Assembly: GCF_001895025.1 (NCBI RefSeq)
Contig: NZ_BCXI01000031.1
Location: 1-64,000, forward strand
DNA: 64,000 nucleotides
Direction: 5' to 3'
DNA from: Rhodococcus zopfii NBRC 100606 = JCM 9919
GTDB taxonomy: Bacteria > Actinomycetota > Actinomycetes > Mycobacteriales > Mycobacteriaceae
The number at the start of each line of letters is the position of its first letter. Position 1 is the first letter of the stretch. The notes beneath the pieces were generated by a model. That model ran no database searches and was not told the origin of the DNA. It saw nothing but the letters and a program-made list of their open reading frames with translations. A program made the translations under genes and the position numbers. Shown in pieces: positions 43,004-52,176 of this stretch.

Positions 43004-43174
43004 ATTTCTGCTCAGTAGGTTTCCAGTTTTTCGTCCGATAGTCAACGCCCGGTGTGAAATCCCAGGTGGGGATGCCACCGCTCGGTGGATCCCGGGTGGC
43101 CGCCTCCAGATGCCCTCCGTCGAATTCGCGAAACTTCTCCCCGCTGACCGCCAGTCAAATAGGTTGATTCTCCT

Positions 43175-43198
43175 ACAGGGAGAGGCTAGTTTCCCTGT
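43175..43198. promoter_or_regulatory. Inverted repeat upstream of the ABC importer operon
   Basis: ACAGGGA (43175-43181) and TCCCTGT (43192-43198) are separated by ten bases. In the 308-base stretch 43004-43311, which has no gene, this is the only clear structure I see. It may be an operator for the importer operon distinct from the GAGAAT motif, or a weak hairpin in its leader. Confidence 0.5.
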
Positions 43199-43311
43199 CA
43201 GGTGAGAGCACTATGGCCTTTCGATCCTCGGCAGGACCACCACGGTCGCGCGGGCCCGCAGCAATCTCCTGACTCACACCGGCCGGCCGCTCAGGCCAGG
43301 GGAGGAAGAAC

Positions 43312-44712
43312 GTGAAACGACAGCACACATTCACCCGGGGACGGCGGACGCTCGTAGCACTCGCCGCCGTCTCGCTGCTCCTCGCCGGCTGCGGTGGACG
43401 CACCGGCACCGAGACCAGCGGCGACGAGGGCTCCGGCGGCGGTTCGTCGTCGGCGGCATCCGCCGAATTCGGCGATCTCGGCGAGATCTGTCAGGACGGT
43501 GACGCCTCGGCCGCGAGCGCGCAGGGTGTCACCGCCGAACAGATCGAGGTCGGTGTCTTCACCGACATGGGGTTCACCAAGAATCCCGAATTCGTCGACG
43601 CCGCCAACGTGTTCACGTCGTGGTGCAACGACAACGGCGGCATCAACGGCCGCACCCTCGTCGCCAACACCCGCGATGCGAAGCTGATGGAACCGCGCCA
43701 GCGGATGATCGAGGCGTGCCGGGAGGACTTCGTCCTGGTCGGCGGCGGTGCGGCGCTGGACGGCCTCGGCGTCAAGGAACGTCTGAACTGTCTGCTTCCG
43801 ACCTTCACAGCCCAGACCGTGCAGGAGGCCGCCGCCGGCGCCGACCTCGAGATCAGCGCCTCGCCCTCGAAGATCCCCGGATACGACAACTACGCCGGAT
43901 TCCGGGAGTGGGCCGTCAACGAGGCCTACCCCGATTCCAAGTCCGCCGTCGGAATGATCAACGGTGACTCGGCGGTCACCAAGGTCGTCGGCGCGGTGAC
44001 GCAGGAGACCCTCGAGTCGCTCGGTGCGACCGTCGTCTACAACGAGCTGTACCCGGCGATGGGTGTCTCCGACTGGACGCCCTATGCGCAGGCGATCAAG
44101 AGCAAGGGTGTGCGCGGCCTGATCTTCATGGGTAGCTTCGATCAGCTCGCCAAGCTCGAAGAAGTCCTGACCAACATGGACTACAAGCTCGACTGGATCG
44201 ACGCGAACAACAACGCCTACAACGAACAGTTCATCGAACTCCTCGGTCGTTCCGCGGAGTTCCAGAACAATCTCGTCGACCTCAGCGGCATGGCTCCGCT
44301 CGAAAGCGACGAGCCCGCCGTCGAGCAACTGAAGGAGCTCTACGCACAGTACGCACCCGACGCGCAGATCACCCTTCCGGCGATGCGCGCCTGGTCGTCC
44401 TGGCTGCTGTTCGCCAAGGCTGCCGCGGCCTGCGGTGACGAACTCACGCGTGCCTGTGTCTACGAGACCGCGCGCACCGAGACGGCCTGGACGGGCGGCG
44501 GACTGCACGCGCCGTCGGACCTGCAGACGCCGATGCCGCCGAAGTCGTGCTTCAACATCGAAAAGGCGACTGCGGACGGTTGGGGGACCGCCGACTTCAA
44601 CCCCGACAGCGGTCTGTACCGGTGTGACATCCCGGCCCGCAAGATCACGCAGGACTTCGGGGTGCCGTTGACGCTCGCCGCGGTCGGCAAGAGCATGAGC
44701 GACGTCCAGTAA
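43312..44712 (+). CDS. ABC importer substrate-binding lipoprotein (LivJ/LivK-like)
   Basis: A 466-residue solute-binding protein. A signal peptide ends in the lipobox LLLAGC with Cys27, then a Gly/Ser linker and a type I periplasmic-binding fold (ITAEQIEVGVFTDMGF-like start, CNDNGGINGRTLV, the late GLIFMGSF strand). This class binds branched-chain amino acids and, in catabolic clusters, aromatic acids or other carboxylates. GTG at 43312 has GGGGAGGA upstream. The stop overlaps the permease ATG by one base. Confidence 0.9.
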   Translation: MKRQHTFTRGRRTLVALAAVSLLLAGCGGRTGTETSGDEGSGGGSSSAASAEFGDLGEICQDGDASAASAQGVTAEQIEVGVFTDMGFTKNPEFVDAANVFTSWCNDNGGINGRTLVANTRDAKLMEPRQRMIEACREDFVLVGGGAALDGLGVKERLNCLLPTFTAQTVQEAAAGADLEISASPSKIPGYDNYAGFREWAVNEAYPDSKSAVGMINGDSAVTKVVGAVTQETLESLGATVVYNELYPAMGVSDWTPYAQAIKSKGVRGLIFMGSFDQLAKLEEVLTNMDYKLDWIDANNNAYNEQFIELLGRSAEFQNNLVDLSGMAPLESDEPAVEQLKELYAQYAPDAQITLPAMRAWSSWLLFAKAAAACGDELTRACVYETARTETAWTGGGLHAPSDLQTPMPPKSCFNIEKATADGWGTADFNPDSGLYRCDIPARKITQDFGVPLTLAAVGKSMSDVQ

Positions 44713-46847
44713 TGGAACAGTTCATCACCTTCGGGATCGTCGGCCTGACCACGGCCGCGATCTACGCGATCATCAGCAGTGGCCTGGTCGTCACGTTCAC
44801 GACCACCGGTGTGTTCAATTTCGCGCACGGTGCCACGGGCATGATGGCGGCCTTCGCCTACTGGCAGCTCAGCGTCGGCTGGGGCTGGCCGGTGTGGCTG
44901 TCCGTCGCCGTCGTGCTGCTGGTGCTGGCGCCGGCATTCGGTCTTCTCGTCGAACGGTTGCTGCGCCCGGTCCAGAGACTCGGCGAGGCCGAGAAACTCG
45001 TCATGACCATCGCGCTGCTGAGCGGTCTGATCGCGTTGGCGCGCTGGATCTGGAACCCCATCAAGGCACGGTCGTTGCCCACGTTCTTCAACGAGCAGCA
45101 GCCGTTCCATATCGGCTCGGCGACGATCACCTGGCACCAGGCACTGACGATGATCGTCGCGGTTGCGGTAGCACTGGGACTGCGTGTGCTGATGTTCAAC
45201 ACACGCACCGGCGCCGAGATGCGGGCGACGGTCGACGACCGCGCCCTCGTCGGTCTCACCGGCGCCGACCCGGTCCGCGCCAACCGTGTCGCCTGGATCC
45301 TCGGAACCGTGCTGGCGGCCCTCGGTGGCGTGCTCATCGCCCCGATGGTCGCGCTCGAGGCCACCCAGCTGTCGCTGTTGATCGTCAGCGCCTACGCGGC
45401 GGCGATCTTCGGACGCCTCAAGAGCCTGCCGATGACGTTCGTCGGTGCCGTCGTGGTCGGGTGTATGGAGGCCTACATGGCCGGCTACCTGCCGCAGAAC
45501 GACTACCTGCCGGGGCTGCGCCTGGCCGCACCGGCGATCCTGCTGCTGCTCGCCCTGCTGCTGTTCCCGCACGGTCGCCTGCGCGGCCGCGACCGGAACC
45601 TCAGCCAGGTTCCGGTACCCACAGTGCGCGGGACGTTCGCTTTCGCCGGAGTGATCGTCGCGTTCGGCATCATCCTCGCCACCGTGCTCGGCGAGGGCGA
45701 TCTCATCACTTACGGGCAGATCTTCGCGTTCGGTGTGATCGCGATGTCGTTCGTCCCGCTGGTCGGCTACGCCGGCCAGATCTCCCTCGCCCAGCTCAGC
45801 ATGGCGGGGATCGGTGCGATCGTGTGCGCGCACCTCGGTGCGGACGGACAGTGGTGGGCGCTGCTCGCCGCGATGGTGATCTCGGGCGTCGCCGGAGCGA
45901 TCGTCGCGATCCCGGCGCTACGCCTGTCGGGTGTCTACCTCGCCCTCGGTACCGCGGCCATCGCCGTCGTACTGGACCGGTGGATCTTCTCGATGCCCTC
46001 CTTCGAGCTGTTCGGGGTGGACTTCGCGTTCTTCAACCAGGGTTCGGTGGACCTGGTCGGGCCGAGCCTGTTCGGCTTCCGGATCGACACTCCTGCGGAG
46101 CTGACCGTGTTCGCCGCGATCTGTCTGGCACTGGTCACCATCGGGGTCGCGGCGCTGCGCCGCGGCCGTCTCGGCCGGCAGCTGATCGCACTGCGCGACA
46201 GCGAAGCCGCCTACGCAACCCTCGGCGGCAGCCTGCTGATGATGAAGACACTGGTGTTCGCGATCTCCGCGGGCATCGCGGGACTCGGCGGCGCGCTCTA
46301 CGGGATGCAACTGCAGTCCGTCGCGCCCGAGCAGTTCAATTTCATTGCCGGACTGGGAATCTTCCTCATCGCGGTCGTCGGCGGGCTCGGCGTCGTCGGC
46401 AACGGCCTGTTCACCGGCACGATGATCGCCGGGCCGCTCCACGCGATCGTCGCGCTGTGGCCCGGTGCTCAGAACCTCGTGCAGACCTTGCCTGCCGCGG
46501 CCGGACTCGCCTACGGGTCCGGGGCCGTCGACGACGGCGTCGTGCCGTCGATGCGCAAGGAATGGGAGGCCACGTTCCGCGACACGCTCGTCGTCTCATC
46601 GCTCGCGGGCTGGGTCGTCGTGCTGTGGCTGCTGCGCCTCGGCGACGTGATCAACGGGTACGTGTTCTTCGCGGGCATCGTCCTCGGGGTTCTCGGCGCC
46701 CGCATCTGGTCGAACTCGCGCCGCAAGGCACCGCCGGGACCGGACGGTCCGGTCGAGGACATACCCGTCGAGTGGTGGGGCGTGAAACGGCCCTGGACTC
46801 CGGAGGATCAGGAGGTGCTCGATCGTGCCGTCGCAACTCGAGGTTGA
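44712..46847 (+). CDS. ABC importer permease, LivH-LivM fusion
   Basis: A 711-residue membrane protein joining the two permease halves that are normally separate. Residues 1 to about 290 are LivH-like (AIYAIISSGLVVTFTTTGVFNFAHG), and from about 310 the LivM-like half starts, with QISLAQLSMAGIGA, ALRRGRLGRQLIALRDSE and a GLGGALYGMQL segment. There are many hydrophobic helices, and extra helices near the C-terminus followed by a Pro-rich cytoplasmic tail. It forms the channel of a branched-chain-amino-acid-type importer. It overlaps the ATPase gene by 23 bases. Confidence 0.9.
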   Translation: MEQFITFGIVGLTTAAIYAIISSGLVVTFTTTGVFNFAHGATGMMAAFAYWQLSVGWGWPVWLSVAVVLLVLAPAFGLLVERLLRPVQRLGEAEKLVMTIALLSGLIALARWIWNPIKARSLPTFFNEQQPFHIGSATITWHQALTMIVAVAVALGLRVLMFNTRTGAEMRATVDDRALVGLTGADPVRANRVAWILGTVLAALGGVLIAPMVALEATQLSLLIVSAYAAAIFGRLKSLPMTFVGAVVVGCMEAYMAGYLPQNDYLPGLRLAAPAILLLLALLLFPHGRLRGRDRNLSQVPVPTVRGTFAFAGVIVAFGIILATVLGEGDLITYGQIFAFGVIAMSFVPLVGYAGQISLAQLSMAGIGAIVCAHLGADGQWWALLAAMVISGVAGAIVAIPALRLSGVYLALGTAAIAVVLDRWIFSMPSFELFGVDFAFFNQGSVDLVGPSLFGFRIDTPAELTVFAAICLALVTIGVAALRRGRLGRQLIALRDSEAAYATLGGSLLMMKTLVFAISAGIAGLGGALYGMQLQSVAPEQFNFIAGLGIFLIAVVGGLGVVGNGLFTGTMIAGPLHAIVALWPGAQNLVQTLPAAAGLAYGSGAVDDGVVPSMRKEWEATFRDTLVVSSLAGWVVVLWLLRLGDVINGYVFFAGIVLGVLGARIWSNSRRKAPPGPDGPVEDIPVEWWGVKRPWTPEDQEVLDRAVATRG

Positions 46848-47538
46848 CGACATCGCCGTCGCGTTCGGGGGTCACCGCGCCCTCGACGGGGTCGGGCTGA
46901 AAGCAGAACGCGGACAGGTCACCGGGCTCATCGGCCCGAACGGGGCCGGCAAGAGCACCCTGTTCGACGTCATCACCGGCCTGCGCCGGCCCGTTGCGGG
47001 ACGCGTGTATCTCGACGGACACGATGTCACGCGGGCCGGCCCGGCACGCCGCGCTCGTCACGGCCTGGCCCGCACGTTCCAGCGACTGGAACTGTTCGGC
47101 CGGCTCAGCGTCCGCGACAACCTGCTCGTCGCAGCGGAACTCGGGCCGGAGCGTCGCCGTGCCCAGCGGGTGGCCGACGAGATCATCGAACGTCTCGGCC
47201 TGCACCACCTCGCCGACACGACGGCCGATGCGCTGTCCACGGGCATGGGCCGGCTCGTCGAAGTCGCGCGTGCGCTCGCAGTCCACCCGAGCTTGATCCT
47301 GCTCGATGAACCCGCCGCCGGGCAGGACCCGCAGGAGACCGAGCTGTTCGCCGGCCTGCTGCGGTCCCTCGCGGAGGACGGAACCGCGGTCCTGCTCGTC
47401 GAACACGACATGGAGCTGGTCATGAACGTGTGCGATCAGGTGTACGTCCTCGACCTCGGCCGGATCATCTCCGTCGGAGCACCGGACGTGATCCGCCGGG
47501 ACGAGAAGGTGCTCGCGGCCTACCTGGGGGAAGCATGA
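46825..47538 (+). CDS. ABC importer ATPase, LivG-like
   Basis: A 237-residue ATPase: Walker A GPNGAGKST near residue 37, Q-loop in ARTFQRLELF, Walker B LILLDEPAAG and switch His in EHD. The signature reads LSTGMGRLVE rather than LSGGQ, as is common in LivG proteins. GTG at 46825 lies within the end of the permease gene. The stop overlaps the livF-like ATG by four bases. Confidence 0.92.
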   Translation: MPSQLEVDDIAVAFGGHRALDGVGLKAERGQVTGLIGPNGAGKSTLFDVITGLRRPVAGRVYLDGHDVTRAGPARRARHGLARTFQRLELFGRLSVRDNLLVAAELGPERRRAQRVADEIIERLGLHHLADTTADALSTGMGRLVEVARALAVHPSLILLDEPAAGQDPQETELFAGLLRSLAEDGTAVLLVEHDMELVMNVCDQVYVLDLGRIISVGAPDVIRRDEKVLAAYLGEA

Positions 47539-48242
47539 ACGCCATCCTCGAACTGCGCGACGTCCGCGCCGCCTACGACGAGATCACCGTGCTGCACGGA
47601 ATCGATCTGAGCGTCTCCGCCGGGCAGGTGGTGGCACTGCTCGGACCGAACGGTGCCGGCAAGACCACGGCCCTCAAGGTCGCCGCCGGGGTCCATCCGC
47701 TGAGTTCCGGGCAACTGTGGCTCGGCGGGCGCGACGTCACCGGGGTTGCGCCGCGTGACCTGGCGCGGGCCGGGGTCTGCCTGATCCCGGAGGGGCGCGG
47801 CGTGTTCCCCAACATGTCGGTCCGCGACAACCTGCTGATGATGACGTTCACGGGCGCATCCCGCGAACAGATCGAGGAGGTCGCGTTCTCGCGCTTCCCG
47901 ATCCTCGCCAAGCGTGCGTCGCAAACCGCCGGAACGCTCTCCGGCGGTGAGCAACAGATGCTCGCACTCGCCCGTGGACTGGCCACCGACCCCGCGGTCC
48001 TCCTGCTCGACGAACTGTCGATGGGTTTGGCACCGCTGGTCGTCGGCCGGCTCTACGACGAGGTCGCCGAGATCGCCCGCAGTGGTGTGGCGGTCCTCGT
48101 CGTCGAGCAGTTCGCGAACGCCGTACTCGACTTCGCCGACCACGCAGCCGTTCTCGTGCGCGGACGCATCCAGAAACAAGGCCATCCCGACAGCGGACTC
48201 AGATCCGAGCTCGCCGCCCTCTACCTTGGGAGTTCTGCATGA
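47535..48242 (+). CDS. ABC importer ATPase, LivF-like
   Basis: A 235-residue ATPase with Walker A GPNGAGKTT, IPEGRGVFPNMSVRDNL (typical of LivF), signature LSGGEQQ, Walker B LLLDELSMGLAPL, and the switch region VVEQF where His is replaced by Gln, again LivF-like. With the LivG-like protein it powers the importer. It overlaps the next small membrane gene by four bases. Confidence 0.93.
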   Translation: MNAILELRDVRAAYDEITVLHGIDLSVSAGQVVALLGPNGAGKTTALKVAAGVHPLSSGQLWLGGRDVTGVAPRDLARAGVCLIPEGRGVFPNMSVRDNLLMMTFTGASREQIEEVAFSRFPILAKRASQTAGTLSGGEQQMLALARGLATDPAVLLLDELSMGLAPLVVGRLYDEVAEIARSGVAVLVVEQFANAVLDFADHAAVLVRGRIQKQGHPDSGLRSELAALYLGSSA

Positions 48243-48592
48243 CCTCGACCGAATCCCGTGCGGACCGTTTCACCCGTGAACTGTCCGAGCTGAAGATCCC
48301 CGATCCCTCCGCCGGCCGGTCGTCGCTGTGGCTGCGGCTCGGTATCGCTCTCATGGTGGTCGGCCCGATCCTCGGAGTGGTGGCATACTTCATGTCGCAC
48401 AACACATCCGATGCGCTCGTGCAGCGCGATGCGATCGTGGTCTCGATTCTGGGCGTCGCCGTCGCCGTCGTCGGCGCAGCGCTCTACCTGCGTTACTCGC
48501 TCACCGGATTCCTCCGGTTCTGGATGGCCCGTCAGTCCTTCGATCTCGGCATGCTCGCCGAGCGCACTTCCGATAGTGAGGTCCAAGCATGA
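48239..48592 (+). CDS. Small two-helix membrane protein of the importer operon
   Basis: A 117-residue protein with two hydrophobic helices (about residues 32-52 and 66-86) separated by a short loop, and basic and acidic ends. No known family is recognised. It overlaps livF-like and the next gene by four bases each, so it is made together with the importer and may be an accessory membrane component. Confidence 0.75.
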   Translation: MTSTESRADRFTRELSELKIPDPSAGRSSLWLRLGIALMVVGPILGVVAYFMSHNTSDALVQRDAIVVSILGVAVAVVGAALYLRYSLTGFLRFWMARQSFDLGMLAERTSDSEVQA

Positions 48593-48903
48593 CCATGTCG
48601 ACTCCCCTACGTGCCGGCGAGCAGCTCGCCAGCGCCGACTGCACGGTCCGTGTGGTCGTCGTCCGCGCACCGGCCGACGGTGAAGCGGTCCTCGCGTGCG
48701 GCGGGAGCCCGATGGTGCCCGCGACCGGTGGGCGCCCGTCGACGGCGGGTATCACCGGCCTGGTGACGCTCATCGGCAAGCGGTACGTCAACGAGAGCGA
48801 CACGCTCGAGGTGCTGTGCACCTCGCCGGGCGTGGGTGAACTGAGCTACGACGGTGTGCCGTTGACCGTCAAGGCGGCCAAGGCTCTTCCCGCCTCCGAC
48901 TGA
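48589..48903 (+). CDS. Small protein of unknown function with two cysteines
   Basis: A 104-residue soluble protein. A cysteine in SADCTVRVVVV and a second in LACGGSPMVPA are about 20 residues apart, and a later Cys lies in VLCTSPG. The C-G-G-x-P-M segment looks like a conserved motif, perhaps for metal binding, but I cannot name a family. It is last in the importer part of the operon; a hairpin lies between it and the dehydrogenase gene. Confidence 0.7.
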   Translation: MTMSTPLRAGEQLASADCTVRVVVVRAPADGEAVLACGGSPMVPATGGRPSTAGITGLVTLIGKRYVNESDTLEVLCTSPGVGELSYDGVPLTVKAAKALPASD

Positions 48904-48925
48904 GGTATCGACCATCAGGTCCGGT

Positions 48926-48954
48926 GGGGCCGCCGGACACGGACCGGCGGTCCC
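48926..48954 (+). terminator. Intra-operon hairpin, partial terminator
   Basis: GGGGCCGCCGG (48926-48936) pairs with CCGGCGGTCCC (48944-48954), one G-T pair, in the 80-base gap between the small protein and the dehydrogenase gene. It may lower expression of the downstream enzymes or protect mRNA ends. Confidence 0.5.
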
Positions 48955-48983
48955 GCGGGAACACGAAGAAAGAAGCTGAGAAC

Positions 48984-50168
48984 ATGGCTGTGCCCGGTGG
49001 CATGAGTTTCGAGCTGACCGAGGACCAGGAGCTGATCCGCAAGTCGGTCGCCGAGCTGATGAAGAACTTCGGCGACCAATACTGGATGGAAAAGGATCTC
49101 GCGCACGAATTTCCGACTGAGTATTACAAGGCACTCGCCGACGGCGGGTGGCTCGGCATCACCACTCCGGAAGAGTACGGCGGGCACGGTCTGGGCATCA
49201 CCGAGGCGTCCATCCTGCTCGAGGAAGTCGCCCGGTCCGGCGGTGGTATGAACGCCGCGACCGCGATCCATCTGTCCATCTTCGGGATGCACCCGGTCGT
49301 GGTTCACGGTTCCGACGAGTTGAAGCAGCGGACCCTGCCCCGCGTCGCCAGCGGCGACCTGCACGTGTGCTTCGGCGTCACCGAACCCGGTGCCGGACTG
49401 GACACCTCGCGCATCACGACCTTCGCGCGCCGCGAGGGCGACCACTACATCGTCAACGGCCGCAAGGTGTGGATCTCCAAGGCGATGGAGTCGGAGAAGA
49501 TCCTCCTGCTCACCCGGACGCAGCGCTACGACGAGGTCGCCAAGAAGACCGACGGCATGACGCTGTTCCTCACCGATCTGGATCGCAGCCGTGTCGAGGT
49601 CCGGCCGATCCGGAAGATGGGGCGTAATGCGGTCTCCTCCAACGAGTTGTTCATCGACGATCTGCGGATCCCTGTGGAGGACCGGGTCGGTGAGGAGGGC
49701 AAGGGATTCCGGTATCTTTTGGACGGTCTGAACCCGGAGCGTATGCTCATCGCAGCCGAGGCTCTCGGCATCGGGCGGGTCGCTCTGGACCGGGCCGTCA
49801 AGTACGGCAACGAGCGCGAGGTCTTCGGCCGGCCGATCGGCATGAACCAGGGAATTCAGTTTCCGCTCGCGGACTCGCTGGCGCATCTCGATGCGGCAGA
49901 ACTCGTGTTGCGCAAGGCAACCTGGCTCTACGACAACGGCAGACCGTGCGGCCGCGAGGCGAACACCGCCAAGTACCTTTGTGCCGAAGCAGGTTTCACG
50001 GCGGCTGACCGCGCGTTGCAGACACACGGGGGAATGGGGTACTCGGAGGAGTACAACGTCTCCCGCTATTTCCGTGAGGCTCGGGTGATGCGGATCGCCC
50101 CGATCAGCCAGGAAATGATTTTGAACTATCTGGGATCACACACTTTGGGAATGCCGAGGAGTTACTGA
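48984..50168 (+). CDS. Acyl-CoA dehydrogenase (homomeric type)
   Basis: A full-length 394-residue acyl-CoA dehydrogenase with CFGVTEPGAGLDTS, RKVWISKAME and QTHGGMGYSEEYNVSRYFRE. The C-terminal segment reads IAPISQEM instead of YEGT, so the MCAD-type Glu is absent; Glu252 in LNPERMLIA aligns with the isovaleryl-CoA dehydrogenase base. This is typical of enzymes acting on branched or cyclic acyl-CoAs. ATG at 48984. The stop overlaps the SDR ATG by one base. Confidence 0.9.
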   Translation: MAVPGGMSFELTEDQELIRKSVAELMKNFGDQYWMEKDLAHEFPTEYYKALADGGWLGITTPEEYGGHGLGITEASILLEEVARSGGGMNAATAIHLSIFGMHPVVVHGSDELKQRTLPRVASGDLHVCFGVTEPGAGLDTSRITTFARREGDHYIVNGRKVWISKAMESEKILLLTRTQRYDEVAKKTDGMTLFLTDLDRSRVEVRPIRKMGRNAVSSNELFIDDLRIPVEDRVGEEGKGFRYLLDGLNPERMLIAAEALGIGRVALDRAVKYGNEREVFGRPIGMNQGIQFPLADSLAHLDAAELVLRKATWLYDNGRPCGREANTAKYLCAEAGFTAADRALQTHGGMGYSEEYNVSRYFREARVMRIAPISQEMILNYLGSHTLGMPRSY

Positions 50169-50935
50169 TGGCAGCAAGCAATCCTCTGTTCGACCTGACC
50201 GGCCGGTCGGCTCTGGTGACCGGTGCGGCGGGCGGCATCGGCGCAGCGGTCGCGGAGGCACTCGCCGCCGCGGGGGCGGCCGTTCTCGTGACGGACATCA
50301 ACCCGGACGCGGCCGCCGCCGTCGCCGAGCGGATCGCCGCGAGCGGCGGCAAGGCGGACAGCGCCGGACTGGACGTGCGCGACCGCGCCGCCGCCGATGC
50401 TGCCGCGGCCCGCGCCGCCGGGTTCGGTGAGGGGGCGCTGCACATCCTGGTGAACAACGCCGGAGTCACCGAGCCCGCGATGTTCAAGGACCTCGAGATC
50501 GAGAGCGTCCAGAAGATGCTCGACATTCATCTGTTGGGCGCGTTCACGTGCGCCAAGGCGGCATTGCCGTTCCTTCCGACCGACGGTACCGGCCGGATCA
50601 TCAACGTCACGTCGTCGGCCGGAATCACGGGCACGCTCGGGCAGGTGAACTATTCCGCGGCGAAGGCCGGCATCATCGGTGTCACCAAGTCCCTGGCGCG
50701 CGAACTGGCTCGCAAGAACATCCTTGTCAACGCGATCGCGCCGCTGGCGGCCACCCCGATGACGACCACCATTCGCACCGACGAGAAGTTCTCCGAGCAG
50801 ATGCTCAACCGTATTCCGTTGCGCCGCTGGGCTGAACCGTCGGAGGTTGCGGGGGCGTTCGTGTTCCTTGCGTCGGATGCCGCGTCCTTCGTCACCGGCC
50901 AGGTTCTGCCGGTGGACGGTGGAATGGTGATGTGA
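50168..50935 (+). CDS. Short-chain dehydrogenase/reductase (FabG-like)
   Basis: A 255-residue SDR: GAAGGIGAA, DIN after strand 2, VNNAGVTEP, NVTSSAG and YSAAKAGIIG, ending VTGQVLPVDGGMVM. It would oxidise the hydroxyacyl-CoA formed after dehydrogenation and hydration. It is tightly coupled on both sides (one-base overlaps), between the dehydrogenase and the CoA-transferase. Confidence 0.9.
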   Translation: MAASNPLFDLTGRSALVTGAAGGIGAAVAEALAAAGAAVLVTDINPDAAAAVAERIAASGGKADSAGLDVRDRAAADAAAARAAGFGEGALHILVNNAGVTEPAMFKDLEIESVQKMLDIHLLGAFTCAKAALPFLPTDGTGRIINVTSSAGITGTLGQVNYSAAKAGIIGVTKSLARELARKNILVNAIAPLAATPMTTTIRTDEKFSEQMLNRIPLRRWAEPSEVAGAFVFLASDAASFVTGQVLPVDGGMVM

Positions 50936-52176
50936 TGACACCGGAGCCGGTAGCCGCCGGTGGCACGGTCGGCCCGCTCGACGGGGTCACCGTCGTGACG
51001 CTCGAACAGGCGGTCTCGGCACCGATGGCCACGCGGGTGCTCGCCGACTTCGGTGCCCGCGTCATCAAGGTGGAGAACCCGAAGGGCGGCGATTTCGCCC
51101 GCGACTACGACGACGTCGTCGGTGGCCTCGCCGCTCACTTCGTGTGGGCCAACCGCGGCAAGGAGTCGGTGACACTCGACCTCAAATCCGATGCCGGACT
51201 GGACGTGTTGCACCGATTGCTCGCATCGGCGGACGCGCTCGTGTCGAACCTCGCACCGGGCGCGACGGCGCGTCTCGGCCTGACCGCTGCGGAACTCGAG
51301 ATGCGCTATCCGGAGCTGATCGTCGTCGAGATCGACGGCTACGGGTCCGGGGGGCCGCTGTCGCACAAGCGCGCATACGACCTTCTCGTGCAGGCGGAAT
51401 CGGGATCGTGCGCGGTGACGGGTTTCCCGGGCGAGCCCGCGAAACCGGGCCCGCCCTTCGCGGACATCTCGACCGGCCTGTACTCGGCGTTGTCGATTCT
51501 GGCGCTGCTGTGCGGCAAATCGCGCAATCCCGAGCGCAACCGGGGTCTCGAGGCCGTGTCGGTGAGTCTGTTCGACACGATGACCGACATGATGGGCTAC
51601 CCCCTGACCTACACCCAGCATTCGGGCGTGGACCAGCAGCCGCTCGGAATGAGTTCCCCGGCGGTCGCACCCTACGGCGCGTACCGCACGGCGGACGATC
51701 AGACGGTGGTCCTGGGCACGACGAACGACCGGGAGTGGCAAAGGCTGGCCCGGGAGATCCTGCAGCGCGACGACCTCGCCGACGACGAGCGGTTCCGGAC
51801 GAACTCCGACCGGGTCCGCAACCGTGCCGTGCTCGACGAGGCGATCGTCGAGTGGTGCGCACGTCACGATCTCGCTCACGTGCAGAAGACCGCCGACGAG
51901 GCGGGAATCGGCAACTCGCGCTACAACGTTCCGAGCGAGGTCCTCGTCCATCCGCAGTTGAGCGAGCGTGACCGATGGCGGACGATCGGCACCCCGGCCG
52001 GCCCGATCCGGGCGATCCTGCCTCCGCCGATCGTTGCCGGACGCGAACTGAGGATGGATCCGGTCCCCGGTCTCGGTGAGCACACCGACCTCGTGCTGTC
52101 CGACTTCGGATTCGCACAGTCGGAGATCGAGCAATTGCGCCGGCAGGGTGCAGTCGGCCCGGAGTACGAACGATGA
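50935..52176 (+). CDS. Family III CoA-transferase
   Basis: A 413-residue CaiB/BaiF protein with LDGVTVVTLEQAVSAP, GARVIKVENP, ANRGKESVTLDL, and a likely nucleophilic Asp177 in FADISTG. Length is normal for the family, unlike the shorter one at 4102. ATG at 50935 overlaps the SDR stop; an in-frame GTG at 50932 is possible. It may move CoA from a downstream product to the incoming substrate, which would let the pathway start without ATP. Confidence 0.9.
   Translation: MTPEPVAAGGTVGPLDGVTVVTLEQAVSAPMATRVLADFGARVIKVENPKGGDFARDYDDVVGGLAAHFVWANRGKESVTLDLKSDAGLDVLHRLLASADALVSNLAPGATARLGLTAAELEMRYPELIVVEIDGYGSGGPLSHKRAYDLLVQAESGSCAVTGFPGEPAKPGPPFADISTGLYSALSILALLCGKSRNPERNRGLEAVSVSLFDTMTDMMGYPLTYTQHSGVDQQPLGMSSPAVAPYGAYRTADDQTVVLGTTNDREWQRLAREILQRDDLADDERFRTNSDRVRNRAVLDEAIVEWCARHDLAHVQKTADEAGIGNSRYNVPSEVLVHPQLSERDRWRTIGTPAGPIRAILPPPIVAGRELRMDPVPGLGEHTDLVLSDFGFAQSEIEQLRRQGAVGPEYER

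Noticed and set aside
50935-52176. Loss of the catalytic Asp in the second CoA-transferase (V-S-V-S-L-F-D region)
   Set aside because: On counting the E. coli YfdW sequence, the nucleophile Asp169 lies in the earlier G-D-S-N-T-G segment. The matching FADISTG here has the Asp, so the enzyme looks intact.
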